Assembly: GCF_009834875.1 (NCBI RefSeq) | Contig: NZ_WVHT01000002.1 | Span: 1-64,000, forward strand | DNA: 64,000 bases | DNA from: Hufsiella arboris | Lineage (GTDB): Bacteria; Bacteroidota; Bacteroidia; Sphingobacteriales; Sphingobacteriaceae | Reading direction: 5' to 3' | Shown here: positions 41,993 to 50,714 of the stretch, one piece after another | How positions within the stretch are numbered: the stretch's first letter is position 1 | Layout: every line of letters begins with the position of its first letter | Notes under the pieces: model-generated | What the model was told of the DNA's origin: nothing | Database searches by the model: none | The model's input: only the letters and a program-made list of their open reading frames with translations | Position numbers and translations under genes: made by a program

Positions 41993-43321
41993 ATGACGTA
42001 TTCGAAATTTTTGCTTCTTCTGCTTTTGCTAAACAGTTATGCTGGTTTTTCGCAAAAGGTTCACATGAGTACTGTCAGTAACGACGGATGGGCTGGCAAT
42101 TCCGTCAACACGATCATTTTTCGTAAAAACTCGGTTATCTCTTATAAAGACAATCAATATGTCGCCTATTATAACCAAAACGAGTTTGTTACTATAGCGC
42201 GAAGAAAACTCGGCTCGGATAAATGGGAACTCCACCCAACCAGTTTAAAAGGCGATGCAGCGGATGCTCATAAATCCATCAGTATTATGATCGATGGACA
42301 AGGGTATCTGCATCTTGTTTGGGGGCAGCATAACAATTCGTTAAACTATGTCCGCAGCGTAAAACCCGGCTCATTTGAATTTACTGATAAGCTAAGTATG
42401 ACCAGTAAGCTGGAAGAAAAATTAAGTTATCCTGAATTTTACAGGTTACCGGACGGGAATTTATTATTCTTTTACCGTGATGGCGGTTCGGGAAACGGAA
42501 ATCTTATTGTCAATAAGTATGCAATAAAAAAACAGCAGTGGACACGTTTGCAGGATAATTTAATCAATGGAGAGGGCCAGCGGAGCGCATACTGGCAAGT
42601 TGCCTCCGACAAGAAAGGTGTGTTACACGTATCATGGGTATGGCGCGAAACTCCGGATGTTGCCAGCAATCATGATATGGCTTACGCATGTTCAAAAGAC
42701 GGCGGCCTTACCTGGCAAAAATCTACGGGTGAAAATTACAAGCTGCCAATAACCGCAGCGACAGCTGAATACGCCGCCAGAATTCCGAAAAATAGTGAAT
42801 TGATCAACCAAACGTCAATGTTTGCTGATTATAAGGGCCGGCCGTTTATCGCGACTTATTGGAAAGAACAGGGCGAAAGCGTTCCGCAATTTCACCTCGT
42901 ATTTAATGCTGACGGGAAATGGATTGTTAAAGATCTTAAATTCAGGAAAACGTCGTTTTCGTTAAGTGGTATGGGAACTAAGAGTATCCCTGTGTCACGG
43001 CCTCAGATCGTTGCCTGGACCCAGGGTGACAGTACATCAGCAGCTGTAATATTTCGGGATGCCGACAGCGATAGTAAAATTTCAGTGGCAATTACATCAA
43101 ACATAGAGAAAGATAGCTGGCAAATTCTTAATCTTACCGATGAATCGTATGGTTCATGGGAACCAAGCTATGATACTGAGCTTTGGAAGGACAAAAAATT
43201 GCTTCACCTGTTTGTTCAAAAAGTTGACCAGGTAGATGGAGAAGGGAAATCTGACATCCGGCCACAGCCAGTTAAAATCCTGGAATGGAACCCCTTACTA
43301 ACCGTTAAAAACTTACCATGA
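41993..43321 (+). CDS. BNR-4 seven-bladed propeller protein, probable glycan hydrolase or lyase
   Basis: It has 442 residues from ATG 41993 (an earlier in-frame Met overlaps the SusD gene and is unlikely). A signal peptide ends near GFSQKVH. The conserved BNR-4 pattern is seen: DGWAGNSVNTIIFRKNSV, DAHKSISIMIDGQGYLHLVW, YPEFYRLPDGNLLFFYRDGG and VSWVWRETPDVASNHDMAYA. BNR-4 proteins include the ulvan lyases PL24 and PL25 and the GH145 rhamnosidases/lyases that act on rhamnose-glucuronate caps, all with this propeller fold. The neighbouring GH88 (unsaturated uronyl hydrolase) fits a lyase role. Which of these activities applies needs a catalytic-residue alignment. Its stop overlaps the start of the GH88 gene (ATGA). 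Confidence 0.75.
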   Translation: MTYSKFLLLLLLLNSYAGFSQKVHMSTVSNDGWAGNSVNTIIFRKNSVISYKDNQYVAYYNQNEFVTIARRKLGSDKWELHPTSLKGDAADAHKSISIMIDGQGYLHLVWGQHNNSLNYVRSVKPGSFEFTDKLSMTSKLEEKLSYPEFYRLPDGNLLFFYRDGGSGNGNLIVNKYAIKKQQWTRLQDNLINGEGQRSAYWQVASDKKGVLHVSWVWRETPDVASNHDMAYACSKDGGLTWQKSTGENYKLPITAATAEYAARIPKNSELINQTSMFADYKGRPFIATYWKEQGESVPQFHLVFNADGKWIVKDLKFRKTSFSLSGMGTKSIPVSRPQIVAWTQGDSTSAAVIFRDADSDSKISVAITSNIEKDSWQILNLTDESYGSWEPSYDTELWKDKKLLHLFVQKVDQVDGEGKSDIRPQPVKILEWNPLLTVKNLP

Positions 43322-44526
43322 TCTCCAAAAAATTACTTGCTCTGGCTCTTGCATTACCATTTGCAGCACCATCATTGCCGGCACAAACTATTAAACATTT
43401 CAAGAAAGACAAGGGATTATCGTCTGCAATTGACAAAAATCTGAAACTGGCTGATCAACAGGCAAAGGTAATGATGAAACGTTTGCCGGCAGATCGTTTC
43501 CCCAAAACTTACTATGCCGGAAAAGACAGTTTGGAAACAAGCAACTCCGGTTGGTGGTGCAGTGGCTTTTATCCGGGGACATTGCTTTACCTGTATCAGC
43601 AAAATAAGGACCAGGCTTTGTTAACTGAGTCGGAACGCTTGTTAGGGCCGTTGTCGAAAGAGCAGTACAATACCTCTACACATGACCTTGGTTTTATGAT
43701 GTATTGCAGTTTTGGCAATGCGTTGAAAATTGCTCCAAAGCCCGAGTACAAACAAATTTTGATCAACAGTGCCAAATCTCTGTCAACAAGGTTTAATCCT
43801 GCTGTCGGCTGCATTAAATCGTGGGATTCAAAAAAGACTGACTTCCTGGTGATTATAGACAATATGATGAACCTTGAGCTGCTGTTCTGGGCTACACGTG
43901 AAACAGGGGACTCGAGCTTTTACAAGATCGCTGTAACTCATGCAAATACGACCATGAAAAATCATTTCAGACCTGATTACAGTTCTTACCACGTAATAAA
44001 TTATAATTCCGAGACCGGCGGCGTTCAGCAAAAGCGTACCGCTCAGGGTTATGCAGATGAATCGGCATGGGCGCGGGGCCAAGCATGGGGATTATATGGC
44101 TATACGGTTATGTATCGCGAAACACATGATAAAAAATACCTTGATCAGGCCAATCATATAGCAAAATTCATCCTGGGTAATCCCAATCTTCCAAAGGATA
44201 AAATACCTTACTGGGACTTCAATGCACCGAATATCCCGAATGCGTTAAGAGATGCTTCCGCAGGTGCAATTATGGCTTCAGCATTGCTTGAGTTGAGTCA
44301 ATACGTTTCCGCAGGCGACGCTGGTTTCTATTTTAAAAATGCGGAACAGATGCTGAAGACTTTATCCTCTGATGCTTATGTTGCGAAGCAGGGCACTAAC
44401 GGCGGATTCATCCTGGAACATAGTGTCGGACATCTGCCTCAGAAATCAGAAGTCGATGTACCTCTAACGTATGCTGATTATTATTTTATTGAAGCAGCGC
44501 AGCGATATCAAAATATGACAAATTAA
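43318..44526 (+). CDS. GH88 unsaturated glucuronyl hydrolase
   Basis: It has 402 residues with a signal peptide ending APSLPAQ. The fold is an alpha6/alpha6 barrel. Family motifs: NSGWWCSGFYPGTLLYLYQ, STHDLGFMMYCSFGNAL with the first catalytic Asp, LVIIDNMMNLELLFWAT with the second Asp, GYADESAWARGQAWGLYGY, and the closing SEVDVPLTYADYYFIEA. GH88 enzymes hydrate the double bond of unsaturated uronic acids left by lyases, so the acid end of the chain can be removed. Its start overlaps the BNR-4 stop codon by 4 bases (translational coupling), which supports a lyase-then-hydrolase pair. It is exported to the periplasm. Confidence 0.9.
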   Translation: MISKKLLALALALPFAAPSLPAQTIKHFKKDKGLSSAIDKNLKLADQQAKVMMKRLPADRFPKTYYAGKDSLETSNSGWWCSGFYPGTLLYLYQQNKDQALLTESERLLGPLSKEQYNTSTHDLGFMMYCSFGNALKIAPKPEYKQILINSAKSLSTRFNPAVGCIKSWDSKKTDFLVIIDNMMNLELLFWATRETGDSSFYKIAVTHANTTMKNHFRPDYSSYHVINYNSETGGVQQKRTAQGYADESAWARGQAWGLYGYTVMYRETHDKKYLDQANHIAKFILGNPNLPKDKIPYWDFNAPNIPNALRDASAGAIMASALLELSQYVSAGDAGFYFKNAEQMLKTLSSDAYVAKQGTNGGFILEHSVGHLPQKSEVDVPLTYADYYFIEAAQRYQNMTN

Positions 44527-45771
44527 ATGAGCATACCTTCTGCAATCCGACGATTTAAGATAACCGGCTCTATTTTGCCATTCCTCTTTGTGATGTTCTG
44601 CTTTCCGGCAGCTGCGCAAAAAAAGGATAATGTGCGGAAGGTCTGGCTTCAGTACCTGGATAAGGTTGCGCGGCCTGTGATGGAAAATCTGGCCGATAAC
44701 CGGCTGAAGATTGAGATGCCGGTAAAGCTTTCGGAAAACGTTGACAATGCTGATAGCCGTAAAAAAGTAGCCTACCTGGAAGCTTTTGGCCGGACGTTCA
44801 GTGGTATCGCGCCCTGGCTTGAATCGGATGGGGGAGATAAAGATGAAGTAAAGCTCCGGAATTTATATCGTGATTGGACACTTAAGGCGATAGCTAACGC
44901 CGTAAATCCAAATGCGAAAGATTACCTGGAGTGGAAAGGAGGACAGCCGCTTGTCGATGCGTCATTTCTGGCTTTGGGCTTGGTTCGTGCTCCATGGGTT
45001 TGGAATCATCTTGATAAAAAGATACAACAACAGTTAATTGACGCTTTTAAGCTGACAAGAAACACCGTTCCGGTATATTCTAACTGGATATTATTCAGTG
45101 GCATGATCGAGGCTTTTTTCGCAAAGTATGATATCAGTTATGATCCGGTACGTGTTGAGTTCGCTGTACGTGAATTTACGCAGCATTGGTACATTGGAGA
45201 TGGCATGTATTCTGACGGAATGAGCTTTCATCTGGACTATTACAACAGCATCGTTATTCAGCCTTACCTTTCGGAGATCCTGGAAATTTTCGATAAAAAA
45301 TACAGTCGTGAAGCTGAAAAACAGGCGAAAATAGGTCAGCGGTATTCACAGATTCTTGAGCGTATGATAAATACCGACGGAAGTTATCCGGCATTGGGCA
45401 GATCTATTGCTTACCGCTCCGGCGTTTTTCATCACCTGGCTAATGAAGCACTTAAAAAGCGGCTGCCCGAAACATTATCGCCTGCACAGGTACGCGGCGC
45501 ATTAACGGCCGTTATGAAAAAAACATTGGGAGCGCCTCAAACTTTCGACGATAAAGGCTGGCTAATTGCAGGCTTGTATGGCAATCAGCCTGGGCTTGCA
45601 GATTTTTATATTACAACAGGCAGCTTATATCTCGCGTGTGATATTTTTCTGCCTCTCGGTTTAAGTGAATCGGATGGCTTTTGGTCAGGAGATGACGATG
45701 CCTGGACGTCGGTAAAAATATGGTCAGGAAAAGATGTAAAGGCTGATCACGCGCTTGATCTGACACATTAA
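44527..45771 (+). CDS. DUF2264 protein
   Basis: It has 414 residues with a signal peptide ending FPAAAQKK. It shows the DUF2264 pattern: AYLEAFGRTFSGIAPWLES, WVWNHLDKKIQQQLIDAFK, WILFSGMIEAFFAKYD, YGDGMYSDGMSFHLDYYNS-like (here YIGDGMYSDGMSFHLDYYN) and GSYPALGRSIAYRSGVFHHL. The fold is most likely an alpha/alpha barrel. Members occur in loci for pectin or uronate-containing glycans, but a biochemical function is not established to my knowledge. It begins directly after the GH88 stop codon with no gap, so the two are co-expressed. Confidence 0.8.
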   Translation: MSIPSAIRRFKITGSILPFLFVMFCFPAAAQKKDNVRKVWLQYLDKVARPVMENLADNRLKIEMPVKLSENVDNADSRKKVAYLEAFGRTFSGIAPWLESDGGDKDEVKLRNLYRDWTLKAIANAVNPNAKDYLEWKGGQPLVDASFLALGLVRAPWVWNHLDKKIQQQLIDAFKLTRNTVPVYSNWILFSGMIEAFFAKYDISYDPVRVEFAVREFTQHWYIGDGMYSDGMSFHLDYYNSIVIQPYLSEILEIFDKKYSREAEKQAKIGQRYSQILERMINTDGSYPALGRSIAYRSGVFHHLANEALKKRLPETLSPAQVRGALTAVMKKTLGAPQTFDDKGWLIAGLYGNQPGLADFYITTGSLYLACDIFLPLGLSESDGFWSGDDDAWTSVKIWSGKDVKADHALDLTH

Positions 45772-45781
45772 GAAATACTAC

Positions 45782-46921
45782 ATGAACACGATGAAATACT
45801 ATAAAATATTACTTTCTGTGCTTATAATCAGCTGTTCGGTGAGCTCCATTGCAGCAACGCCTGATTCGACAAAAGCCGGAAAGGTGAATAAATTTACTCC
45901 GGGCGCTATCTGGCCTGATAATCATGGAACCCATATCAACGCTCACGGTGGCGGAATAATTTATCAGTCCGGAACATATTATTGGTTTGGCGAGCATAAA
46001 ATAGCCGGCGACGCTGGTAATAAAGCCGAAGTTGGTGTCCATTGTTATTCCTCGAAGGATTTGTATAACTGGAAAGATCAAGGAATCGCCCTCAATGTTT
46101 CAAATACTCCCGGAAACGATATTGAAAAAGGCTGTATTCTCGAACGCCCAAAGGTCGTCTACAACAAGAAAACGAAAAAGTATGTAATGTGGTTCCATGT
46201 TGAACTCAAAGGGAAAGGTTATAGCGCGGCAAGGGCAGGAGTTGCGACAAGTGACAAGGTTACCGGCCCGTATCAATTTCTCAAGAGCTACCGGCCCAAT
46301 CCAGGCGAAATGCCTTTTTATCCCGCAGGTACACCCGACAGCGAAAAGATAAATTGTGTTAAGCCGGCAAGCAAAACCGACGGATTTTTCTGCCGCGATC
46401 TTCCCGGCGGACAGATGGCCAGGGACATGACGGTGTTTGTGGATGACGATGGCAAAGCCTATCATGTGTTTTCTTCGGAAGAGAACTTCACGCTTCAAAT
46501 CGCACAGCTTAGCGATGACTACACGTCGCATACCGGAAAATTTATCCGTGTACATGCTGGTCATCAAACCGAAGCGCCTACGTTATTTAAAAGAAACGGC
46601 ATTTACTACATGATTGGTTCGGGATGTACCGGATGGGATCCTAACGCCGCCCGGTGGTTTTCTGCCAAATCGATCTGGGGACCGTGGACGTTTCACGGAA
46701 ATCCATGTAAAGGTGAGGGATCAGACATCACTTACGGTGGACAAAGCACCCATGTACTACCAGTTGCAGGCAAAAAAAACGCCTTCATTTTTATGGCCGA
46801 TAAGTGGACGCCAAAAAATGCTATTGACGGCCGTTACCTTTGGCTGCCGATTCATTTTAAAGGTGACGATTTAGAAATTAACTGGCTGAACAGCTGGGAT
46901 TTGAATGAGTTTAAAAATTAA
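45782..46921 (+). CDS. GH43 family hydrolase lacking the usual Asp base, galactanase-like
   Basis: It has 379 residues; the start could be the Met at codon 4. A signal peptide ends SSIAATP. The five-bladed propeller opens with GTHINAHGGGIIYQSGTYYWF, where a typical GH43 has the catalytic base Asp directly after the His-like position (here Gly). The acid Glu lies in GCILERPKVVYNKKTKKYV, and YTSHTGKFIRVHAGHQTEAPTLF closes the active-site wall (split here: HTGKFIRV, HQTEAPTLF). This loss is the hallmark of exo-beta-1,3-galactanases (subfamily 24), which use another residue. I therefore expect activity on the beta-1,3-galactan backbone of arabinogalactan. It lies 10 bases after the DUF2264 gene. 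Confidence 0.75.
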   Translation: MNTMKYYKILLSVLIISCSVSSIAATPDSTKAGKVNKFTPGAIWPDNHGTHINAHGGGIIYQSGTYYWFGEHKIAGDAGNKAEVGVHCYSSKDLYNWKDQGIALNVSNTPGNDIEKGCILERPKVVYNKKTKKYVMWFHVELKGKGYSAARAGVATSDKVTGPYQFLKSYRPNPGEMPFYPAGTPDSEKINCVKPASKTDGFFCRDLPGGQMARDMTVFVDDDGKAYHVFSSEENFTLQIAQLSDDYTSHTGKFIRVHAGHQTEAPTLFKRNGIYYMIGSGCTGWDPNAARWFSAKSIWGPWTFHGNPCKGEGSDITYGGQSTHVLPVAGKKNAFIFMADKWTPKNAIDGRYLWLPIHFKGDDLEINWLNSWDLNEFKN

Positions 46922-46922
46922 T

Positions 46923-48782
46923 ATGAAGACACTTAAATTTCTGACAGGCCTGTTGTTTGCGGTTTCAGCAGCAAATGCCCAAACAAACCTGATAACCAAT
47001 ATCGGCGACCGTAAAACGCTAAGTCTTAACGGAGCCTGGCAATATATCGTCGATCCGTACGAAACGGGATTTTACGATTATCGCTACAAAGAGCTGAATG
47101 AAAAAAATGGTGACGCCTACTGGAATACAGACGTTCCCGAAAATAAAACGGCTAAGAAAGAACACGGATACATTGATAAATATACCTTACAGGTTCCAGG
47201 CGACTGGAATCACCAGGATCCAAAATTCGAATATTACGAAGGCACGGTTTGGTATAAAAAATCGTTTGACTACAAAAAGGCAAACGCCGCAGACCGCGTT
47301 TTTCTTTACTTCGGAGCCGTAAATTATAAATCGGATGTTTATCTGAACGGAAAGAAGTTAGGCGCTCATAAAGGCGGATTCACACCTTTCAATTTTGAAG
47401 TTCCCGAAGGCTTGCTAAAGGAAGCAGGCAATTTCCTGGTCGTGAAAGTGGATAACAAACGTTATGCTGATGAAGTGCCGACATTAAATACCGACTGGTG
47501 GAATTATGGTGGCATCACCCGCGATGTGAAGTTAGTGGAAGTTCCTAAAACGTTTATTCAGGACTTTGTAATCCAGTTAACAAAACCGGTAAACGGACAG
47601 GCACCATCAAAACAACCAGGTGTATCAGGCTGGGTAAAATTGAGCGATGCTCCTGCTGCCGGCGAAATTGTTACTGTCAGTATTCCGGAACTAAAATTTA
47701 AAAAACAATTCACCGCGGTCGGAGCCCAGGTGCCGGTGCAATTCAAACTTCCGAAAGTCCGGTTATGGTCGACTGAAAACCCAAAGCTATACAACGTCAT
47801 TGTAAGCACTTCGACAGACAAAACACAGGATAAAATTGGTTTCCGTACAATTGAAGCGGCGGGCAAACAAGTTTTGCTGAACGGAAAGCCCATTTTTATG
47901 CGTGGAATCAGTATTCATGGTGAGATAGCAAACGAAATCAGGCGTGCCTACAGCCACGAGGATGCGTTACAATTGTTAAACCAGGCAAGAGAGCTGGGCT
48001 GTAATATGGTTCGGCTGGCACATTATCCTCATGATGAGAAAATGACGAGGATGGCCGACTCTCTCGGTATTTTAGTTTGGTCGGAGATCCCTGTTTACTG
48101 GACAATTGACTTTGGTAACAAGGAAGTGCTTGCAAAAGCTAAGGTGCAGCTCAATGAAATGATTACCCGTGATCACAACCGGGCCTCAGTTGTTATTTGG
48201 TCGGTGGGAAATGAAACTCCTATTAGTCCAACCCGAACTGATTTTATGCATAACCTGATTACCGAAGCTAAACGCCTCGATCAAACGAGAATGATCTCAG
48301 CTGCGCTCGAAGTAAATTACAGCGCTTTGAAAAGTTCAAATGTCGTCGATGATCCGCTTGGAGAATTCGTAGACCTGGTTGCATTTAACGAATATCTCGG
48401 CTGGTACGGCGGATTGCCCGATAAATGCCGCACAACGAACTGGTCGACCATTTACAATAAGCCATTATTCATCAGCGAAACCGGAGCAGGAGCGAAGGGA
48501 GGCTTCCACGCTGATTCGTTGACACGTTTTAGTGAGGAGTTCCAGGAATGGTATTACAAAGAGCAGATATCAATGCTTAAACGCATGCCAGACAATTTTG
48601 TGGGTATATCGCCATGGGTGCTGACTGATTTCAGGTCGCCGAAACGAAACAACCCATTATACCAGGAAGGATGGAACCGCAAGGGGCTTTATGATGATAA
48701 GGGCAATAAAAAGAAAGCATTCTACATTCTGCAATCTTATTATAACGAAATAAAAAACAAACAGACATCCGTCTCTAAATAA
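46923..48782 (+). CDS. GH2 beta-glucuronidase- or galactosidase-type hydrolase
   Basis: It has 619 residues from ATG 46923 (one base after the previous stop), with a signal peptide ending SAANAQT. The order is a sugar-binding beta domain (EYYEGTVWYKKSFDY, VYLNGKKLGAHKGGFTPF), an Ig-like domain, and a barrel with HYPHDEKMTRMADSLG, VVIWSVGNETPISPT (acid/base Glu) and LFISETGAGAKGGF (nucleophile Glu). The short length and this pattern fit the beta-glucuronidase-like branch of GH2. With GH88 nearby, removal of glucuronate is a sensible role, but beta-galactosidase cannot be ruled out. The coding sequence ends 6 bases before the GH35 gene. Confidence 0.8.
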   Translation: MKTLKFLTGLLFAVSAANAQTNLITNIGDRKTLSLNGAWQYIVDPYETGFYDYRYKELNEKNGDAYWNTDVPENKTAKKEHGYIDKYTLQVPGDWNHQDPKFEYYEGTVWYKKSFDYKKANAADRVFLYFGAVNYKSDVYLNGKKLGAHKGGFTPFNFEVPEGLLKEAGNFLVVKVDNKRYADEVPTLNTDWWNYGGITRDVKLVEVPKTFIQDFVIQLTKPVNGQAPSKQPGVSGWVKLSDAPAAGEIVTVSIPELKFKKQFTAVGAQVPVQFKLPKVRLWSTENPKLYNVIVSTSTDKTQDKIGFRTIEAAGKQVLLNGKPIFMRGISIHGEIANEIRRAYSHEDALQLLNQARELGCNMVRLAHYPHDEKMTRMADSLGILVWSEIPVYWTIDFGNKEVLAKAKVQLNEMITRDHNRASVVIWSVGNETPISPTRTDFMHNLITEAKRLDQTRMISAALEVNYSALKSSNVVDDPLGEFVDLVAFNEYLGWYGGLPDKCRTTNWSTIYNKPLFISETGAGAKGGFHADSLTRFSEEFQEWYYKEQISMLKRMPDNFVGISPWVLTDFRSPKRNNPLYQEGWNRKGLYDDKGNKKKAFYILQSYYNEIKNKQTSVSK

Positions 48783-48788
48783 GTTTTT

Positions 48789-50618
48789 ATGAGAATTAGC
48801 AACAAACTTAAGGCAGTATTTACGCTGGCTCTGGCGATTTCCTGTGCCTTTTCAAAAGCACAGGATAAACATGATTTCGCACTCGGCGATTCAGCTTTTA
48901 TGCTGGATAACAAGCCATTTCAGATGATTTCCGGGGAAATCCATTACTCCCGGGTACCGAAAGAAGCCTGGCGGGAGCGAATGAAAATGGCTAAGGCTAT
49001 GGGATTAAATACGATTGGTACTTATGTATTTTGGAACTTGCATGAGCCACAGAAAGGCGTGTTTGACTTTAAGGGAAATAATGACATTGCCGAGTTTGTA
49101 AAAATTGCCAGGGAGGAAGGATTGTGGGTGGTTTTAAGGCCGAGCCCTTACGTCTGCGCCGAATGGGAATATGGCGGCTACCCATACTGGTTGCAAAATG
49201 AAAAAGGCCTTGTAGTTCGAAGTAAGGAGCCTCAGTATTTGAAAGAATATGAGAAGTACATTAAAGAGGTTGGCAAGCAGCTTGCTCCCTTGCAGGTGAA
49301 CCACGGCGGCAATATCCTGATGGTTCAGATTGAGAACGAGTACGGTTCCTACGGATCGGATAAGGAATATCTGAGCATTAACGAAAAAATGTTCCGCGAA
49401 GCGGGCTTTGACGGCTTGCTTTATACCTGCGATCCGGCGCCCGACCTGGTAAACGGCCACCTACCGGGCTTCCTGCCGGCGGTGAACGGTTTGGACAATC
49501 CGGAAAAGGTAAAGAAGATTATCAGGGATAATCACAATGGCAAAGGACCGTTCTACATCGCCGAATGGTACCCGGCGTGGTTTGATTGGTGGGGAACGAA
49601 GCATCATACCGTTCCACCAGAGCAGTATGCCGGAAGGTTGGATTCTGTTTTAGCAGCAGGAATCTCAATTAACATGTATATGTTTCATGGCGGAACGACC
49701 CGTGGTTTCATGAATGGCGCCAATTACAAAGACATCAGCCCGTATGAGCCGCAAACCAGCAGCTATGATTACGATGCACCGCTGGATGAAGCAGGTAACG
49801 CTACCGAAAAATTTATGCAGTTCAGAAAGGCGATCCAGAAGAACCTACCAGCTGGCCAAATCCTGCCTGAGGTTCCCAAAGCGAAACCGGTAACAGAAAT
49901 TACGGAGTTTAAACTTACTTCAGCAGCAAGCCTGATGAATAATCTTCCTACTCCACACAAAAACAATACGCCGTTAACATTTGAAGATCTGAACCAGGAT
50001 TACGGATATGTTCTTTACAGTACACAATTAAGCGGAGGGAAAAGCGGCGTACTAAAACTTAAAGATTTGCGGGATTATGCGGTCATCATGGTAAACGGAA
50101 AAACGGTTGCAACACTCGATCGCCGGTTGAATCAAGACAGCGTAAATCTCACTTTGCCGGCAGGAACGATAAAGTTAGATATCCTGGTAGAAAACATGGG
50201 CCGTATAAACTTCGGGAAATATATGCTGCAAAACCGCAAAGGCATCACTGAAAAAGTATTGTTTGCAGGCAAGGAAGTAACCAACTGGCAGATGTTCAGC
50301 ATGCCATTTGCTGATATAAGTCATATTAAATATGGTACAAAGCCGTTTAATTTTTCTTCTCCGGTGGTAAGGAAAGGTAGTTTTACCATTGAAACACCTG
50401 CTGATACTTATCTCGATATGCGTAAATGGGGCAAAGGAGTCGTTTGGATAAACGGACATAACCTTGGCCGTTACTGGAGTATCGGGCCGCAGCAAACACT
50501 TTATGTACCGGCTGAGTGGCTAAAGAAAGGTAGCAATGAAGTTGTTGTTTTTGAACAGCTCAAGCCCGAAGCGGATATGATCCGGGGAATTAGTAAGCCG
50601 ATCTTAAATGAATTTTAA
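48789..50618 (+). CDS. GH35 beta-galactosidase
   Basis: It has 609 residues with a signal peptide ending AFSKAQDK. Family motifs in order: QMISGEIHYSRVPKEAW, GLNTIGTYVFWNLHEPQKG, LRPSPYVCAEWEYGGYPYWL, MVQIENEYGSYGSDKEY with the acid/base Glu near residue 180, and FYIAEWYPAWFDWWG with the nucleophile Glu near residue 258. A C-terminal jelly-roll region (WGKGVVWINGHNLGRYWSIG) is usual for the family. It removes terminal beta-galactose in the periplasm. It is the last gene of the SusC operon and is followed by a good terminator. Confidence 0.9.
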   Translation: MRISNKLKAVFTLALAISCAFSKAQDKHDFALGDSAFMLDNKPFQMISGEIHYSRVPKEAWRERMKMAKAMGLNTIGTYVFWNLHEPQKGVFDFKGNNDIAEFVKIAREEGLWVVLRPSPYVCAEWEYGGYPYWLQNEKGLVVRSKEPQYLKEYEKYIKEVGKQLAPLQVNHGGNILMVQIENEYGSYGSDKEYLSINEKMFREAGFDGLLYTCDPAPDLVNGHLPGFLPAVNGLDNPEKVKKIIRDNHNGKGPFYIAEWYPAWFDWWGTKHHTVPPEQYAGRLDSVLAAGISINMYMFHGGTTRGFMNGANYKDISPYEPQTSSYDYDAPLDEAGNATEKFMQFRKAIQKNLPAGQILPEVPKAKPVTEITEFKLTSAASLMNNLPTPHKNNTPLTFEDLNQDYGYVLYSTQLSGGKSGVLKLKDLRDYAVIMVNGKTVATLDRRLNQDSVNLTLPAGTIKLDILVENMGRINFGKYMLQNRKGITEKVLFAGKEVTNWQMFSMPFADISHIKYGTKPFNFSSPVVRKGSFTIETPADTYLDMRKWGKGVVWINGHNLGRYWSIGPQQTLYVPAEWLKKGSNEVVVFEQLKPEADMIRGISKPILNEF

Positions 50619-50660
50619 TCCTGATTGGTTCATTTAAGGTTTGAAAAGAATGTTTAACTA

Positions 50661-50694
50661 GCAAGGGAATTAAGGTTTCCTTGCTTTTATTTTA
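50661..50694 (+). terminator. Rho-independent terminator of the SusC operon
   Basis: GCAAGGGAA, loop of about 6, TTTCCTTGC: nine pairs with one G-U, then TTTTATTTT. It lies 43 bases after the GH35 stop codon and before the opposing kinase gene. Confidence 0.8.
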
Positions 50695-50714
50695 GGAATA
50701 AAGCTGGCCGGGTT

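Noticed and set aside
46100-46567. Minus-strand open frame of 155 residues
   Set aside because: It is opposite the GH43 gene and shows no independent coding signal.
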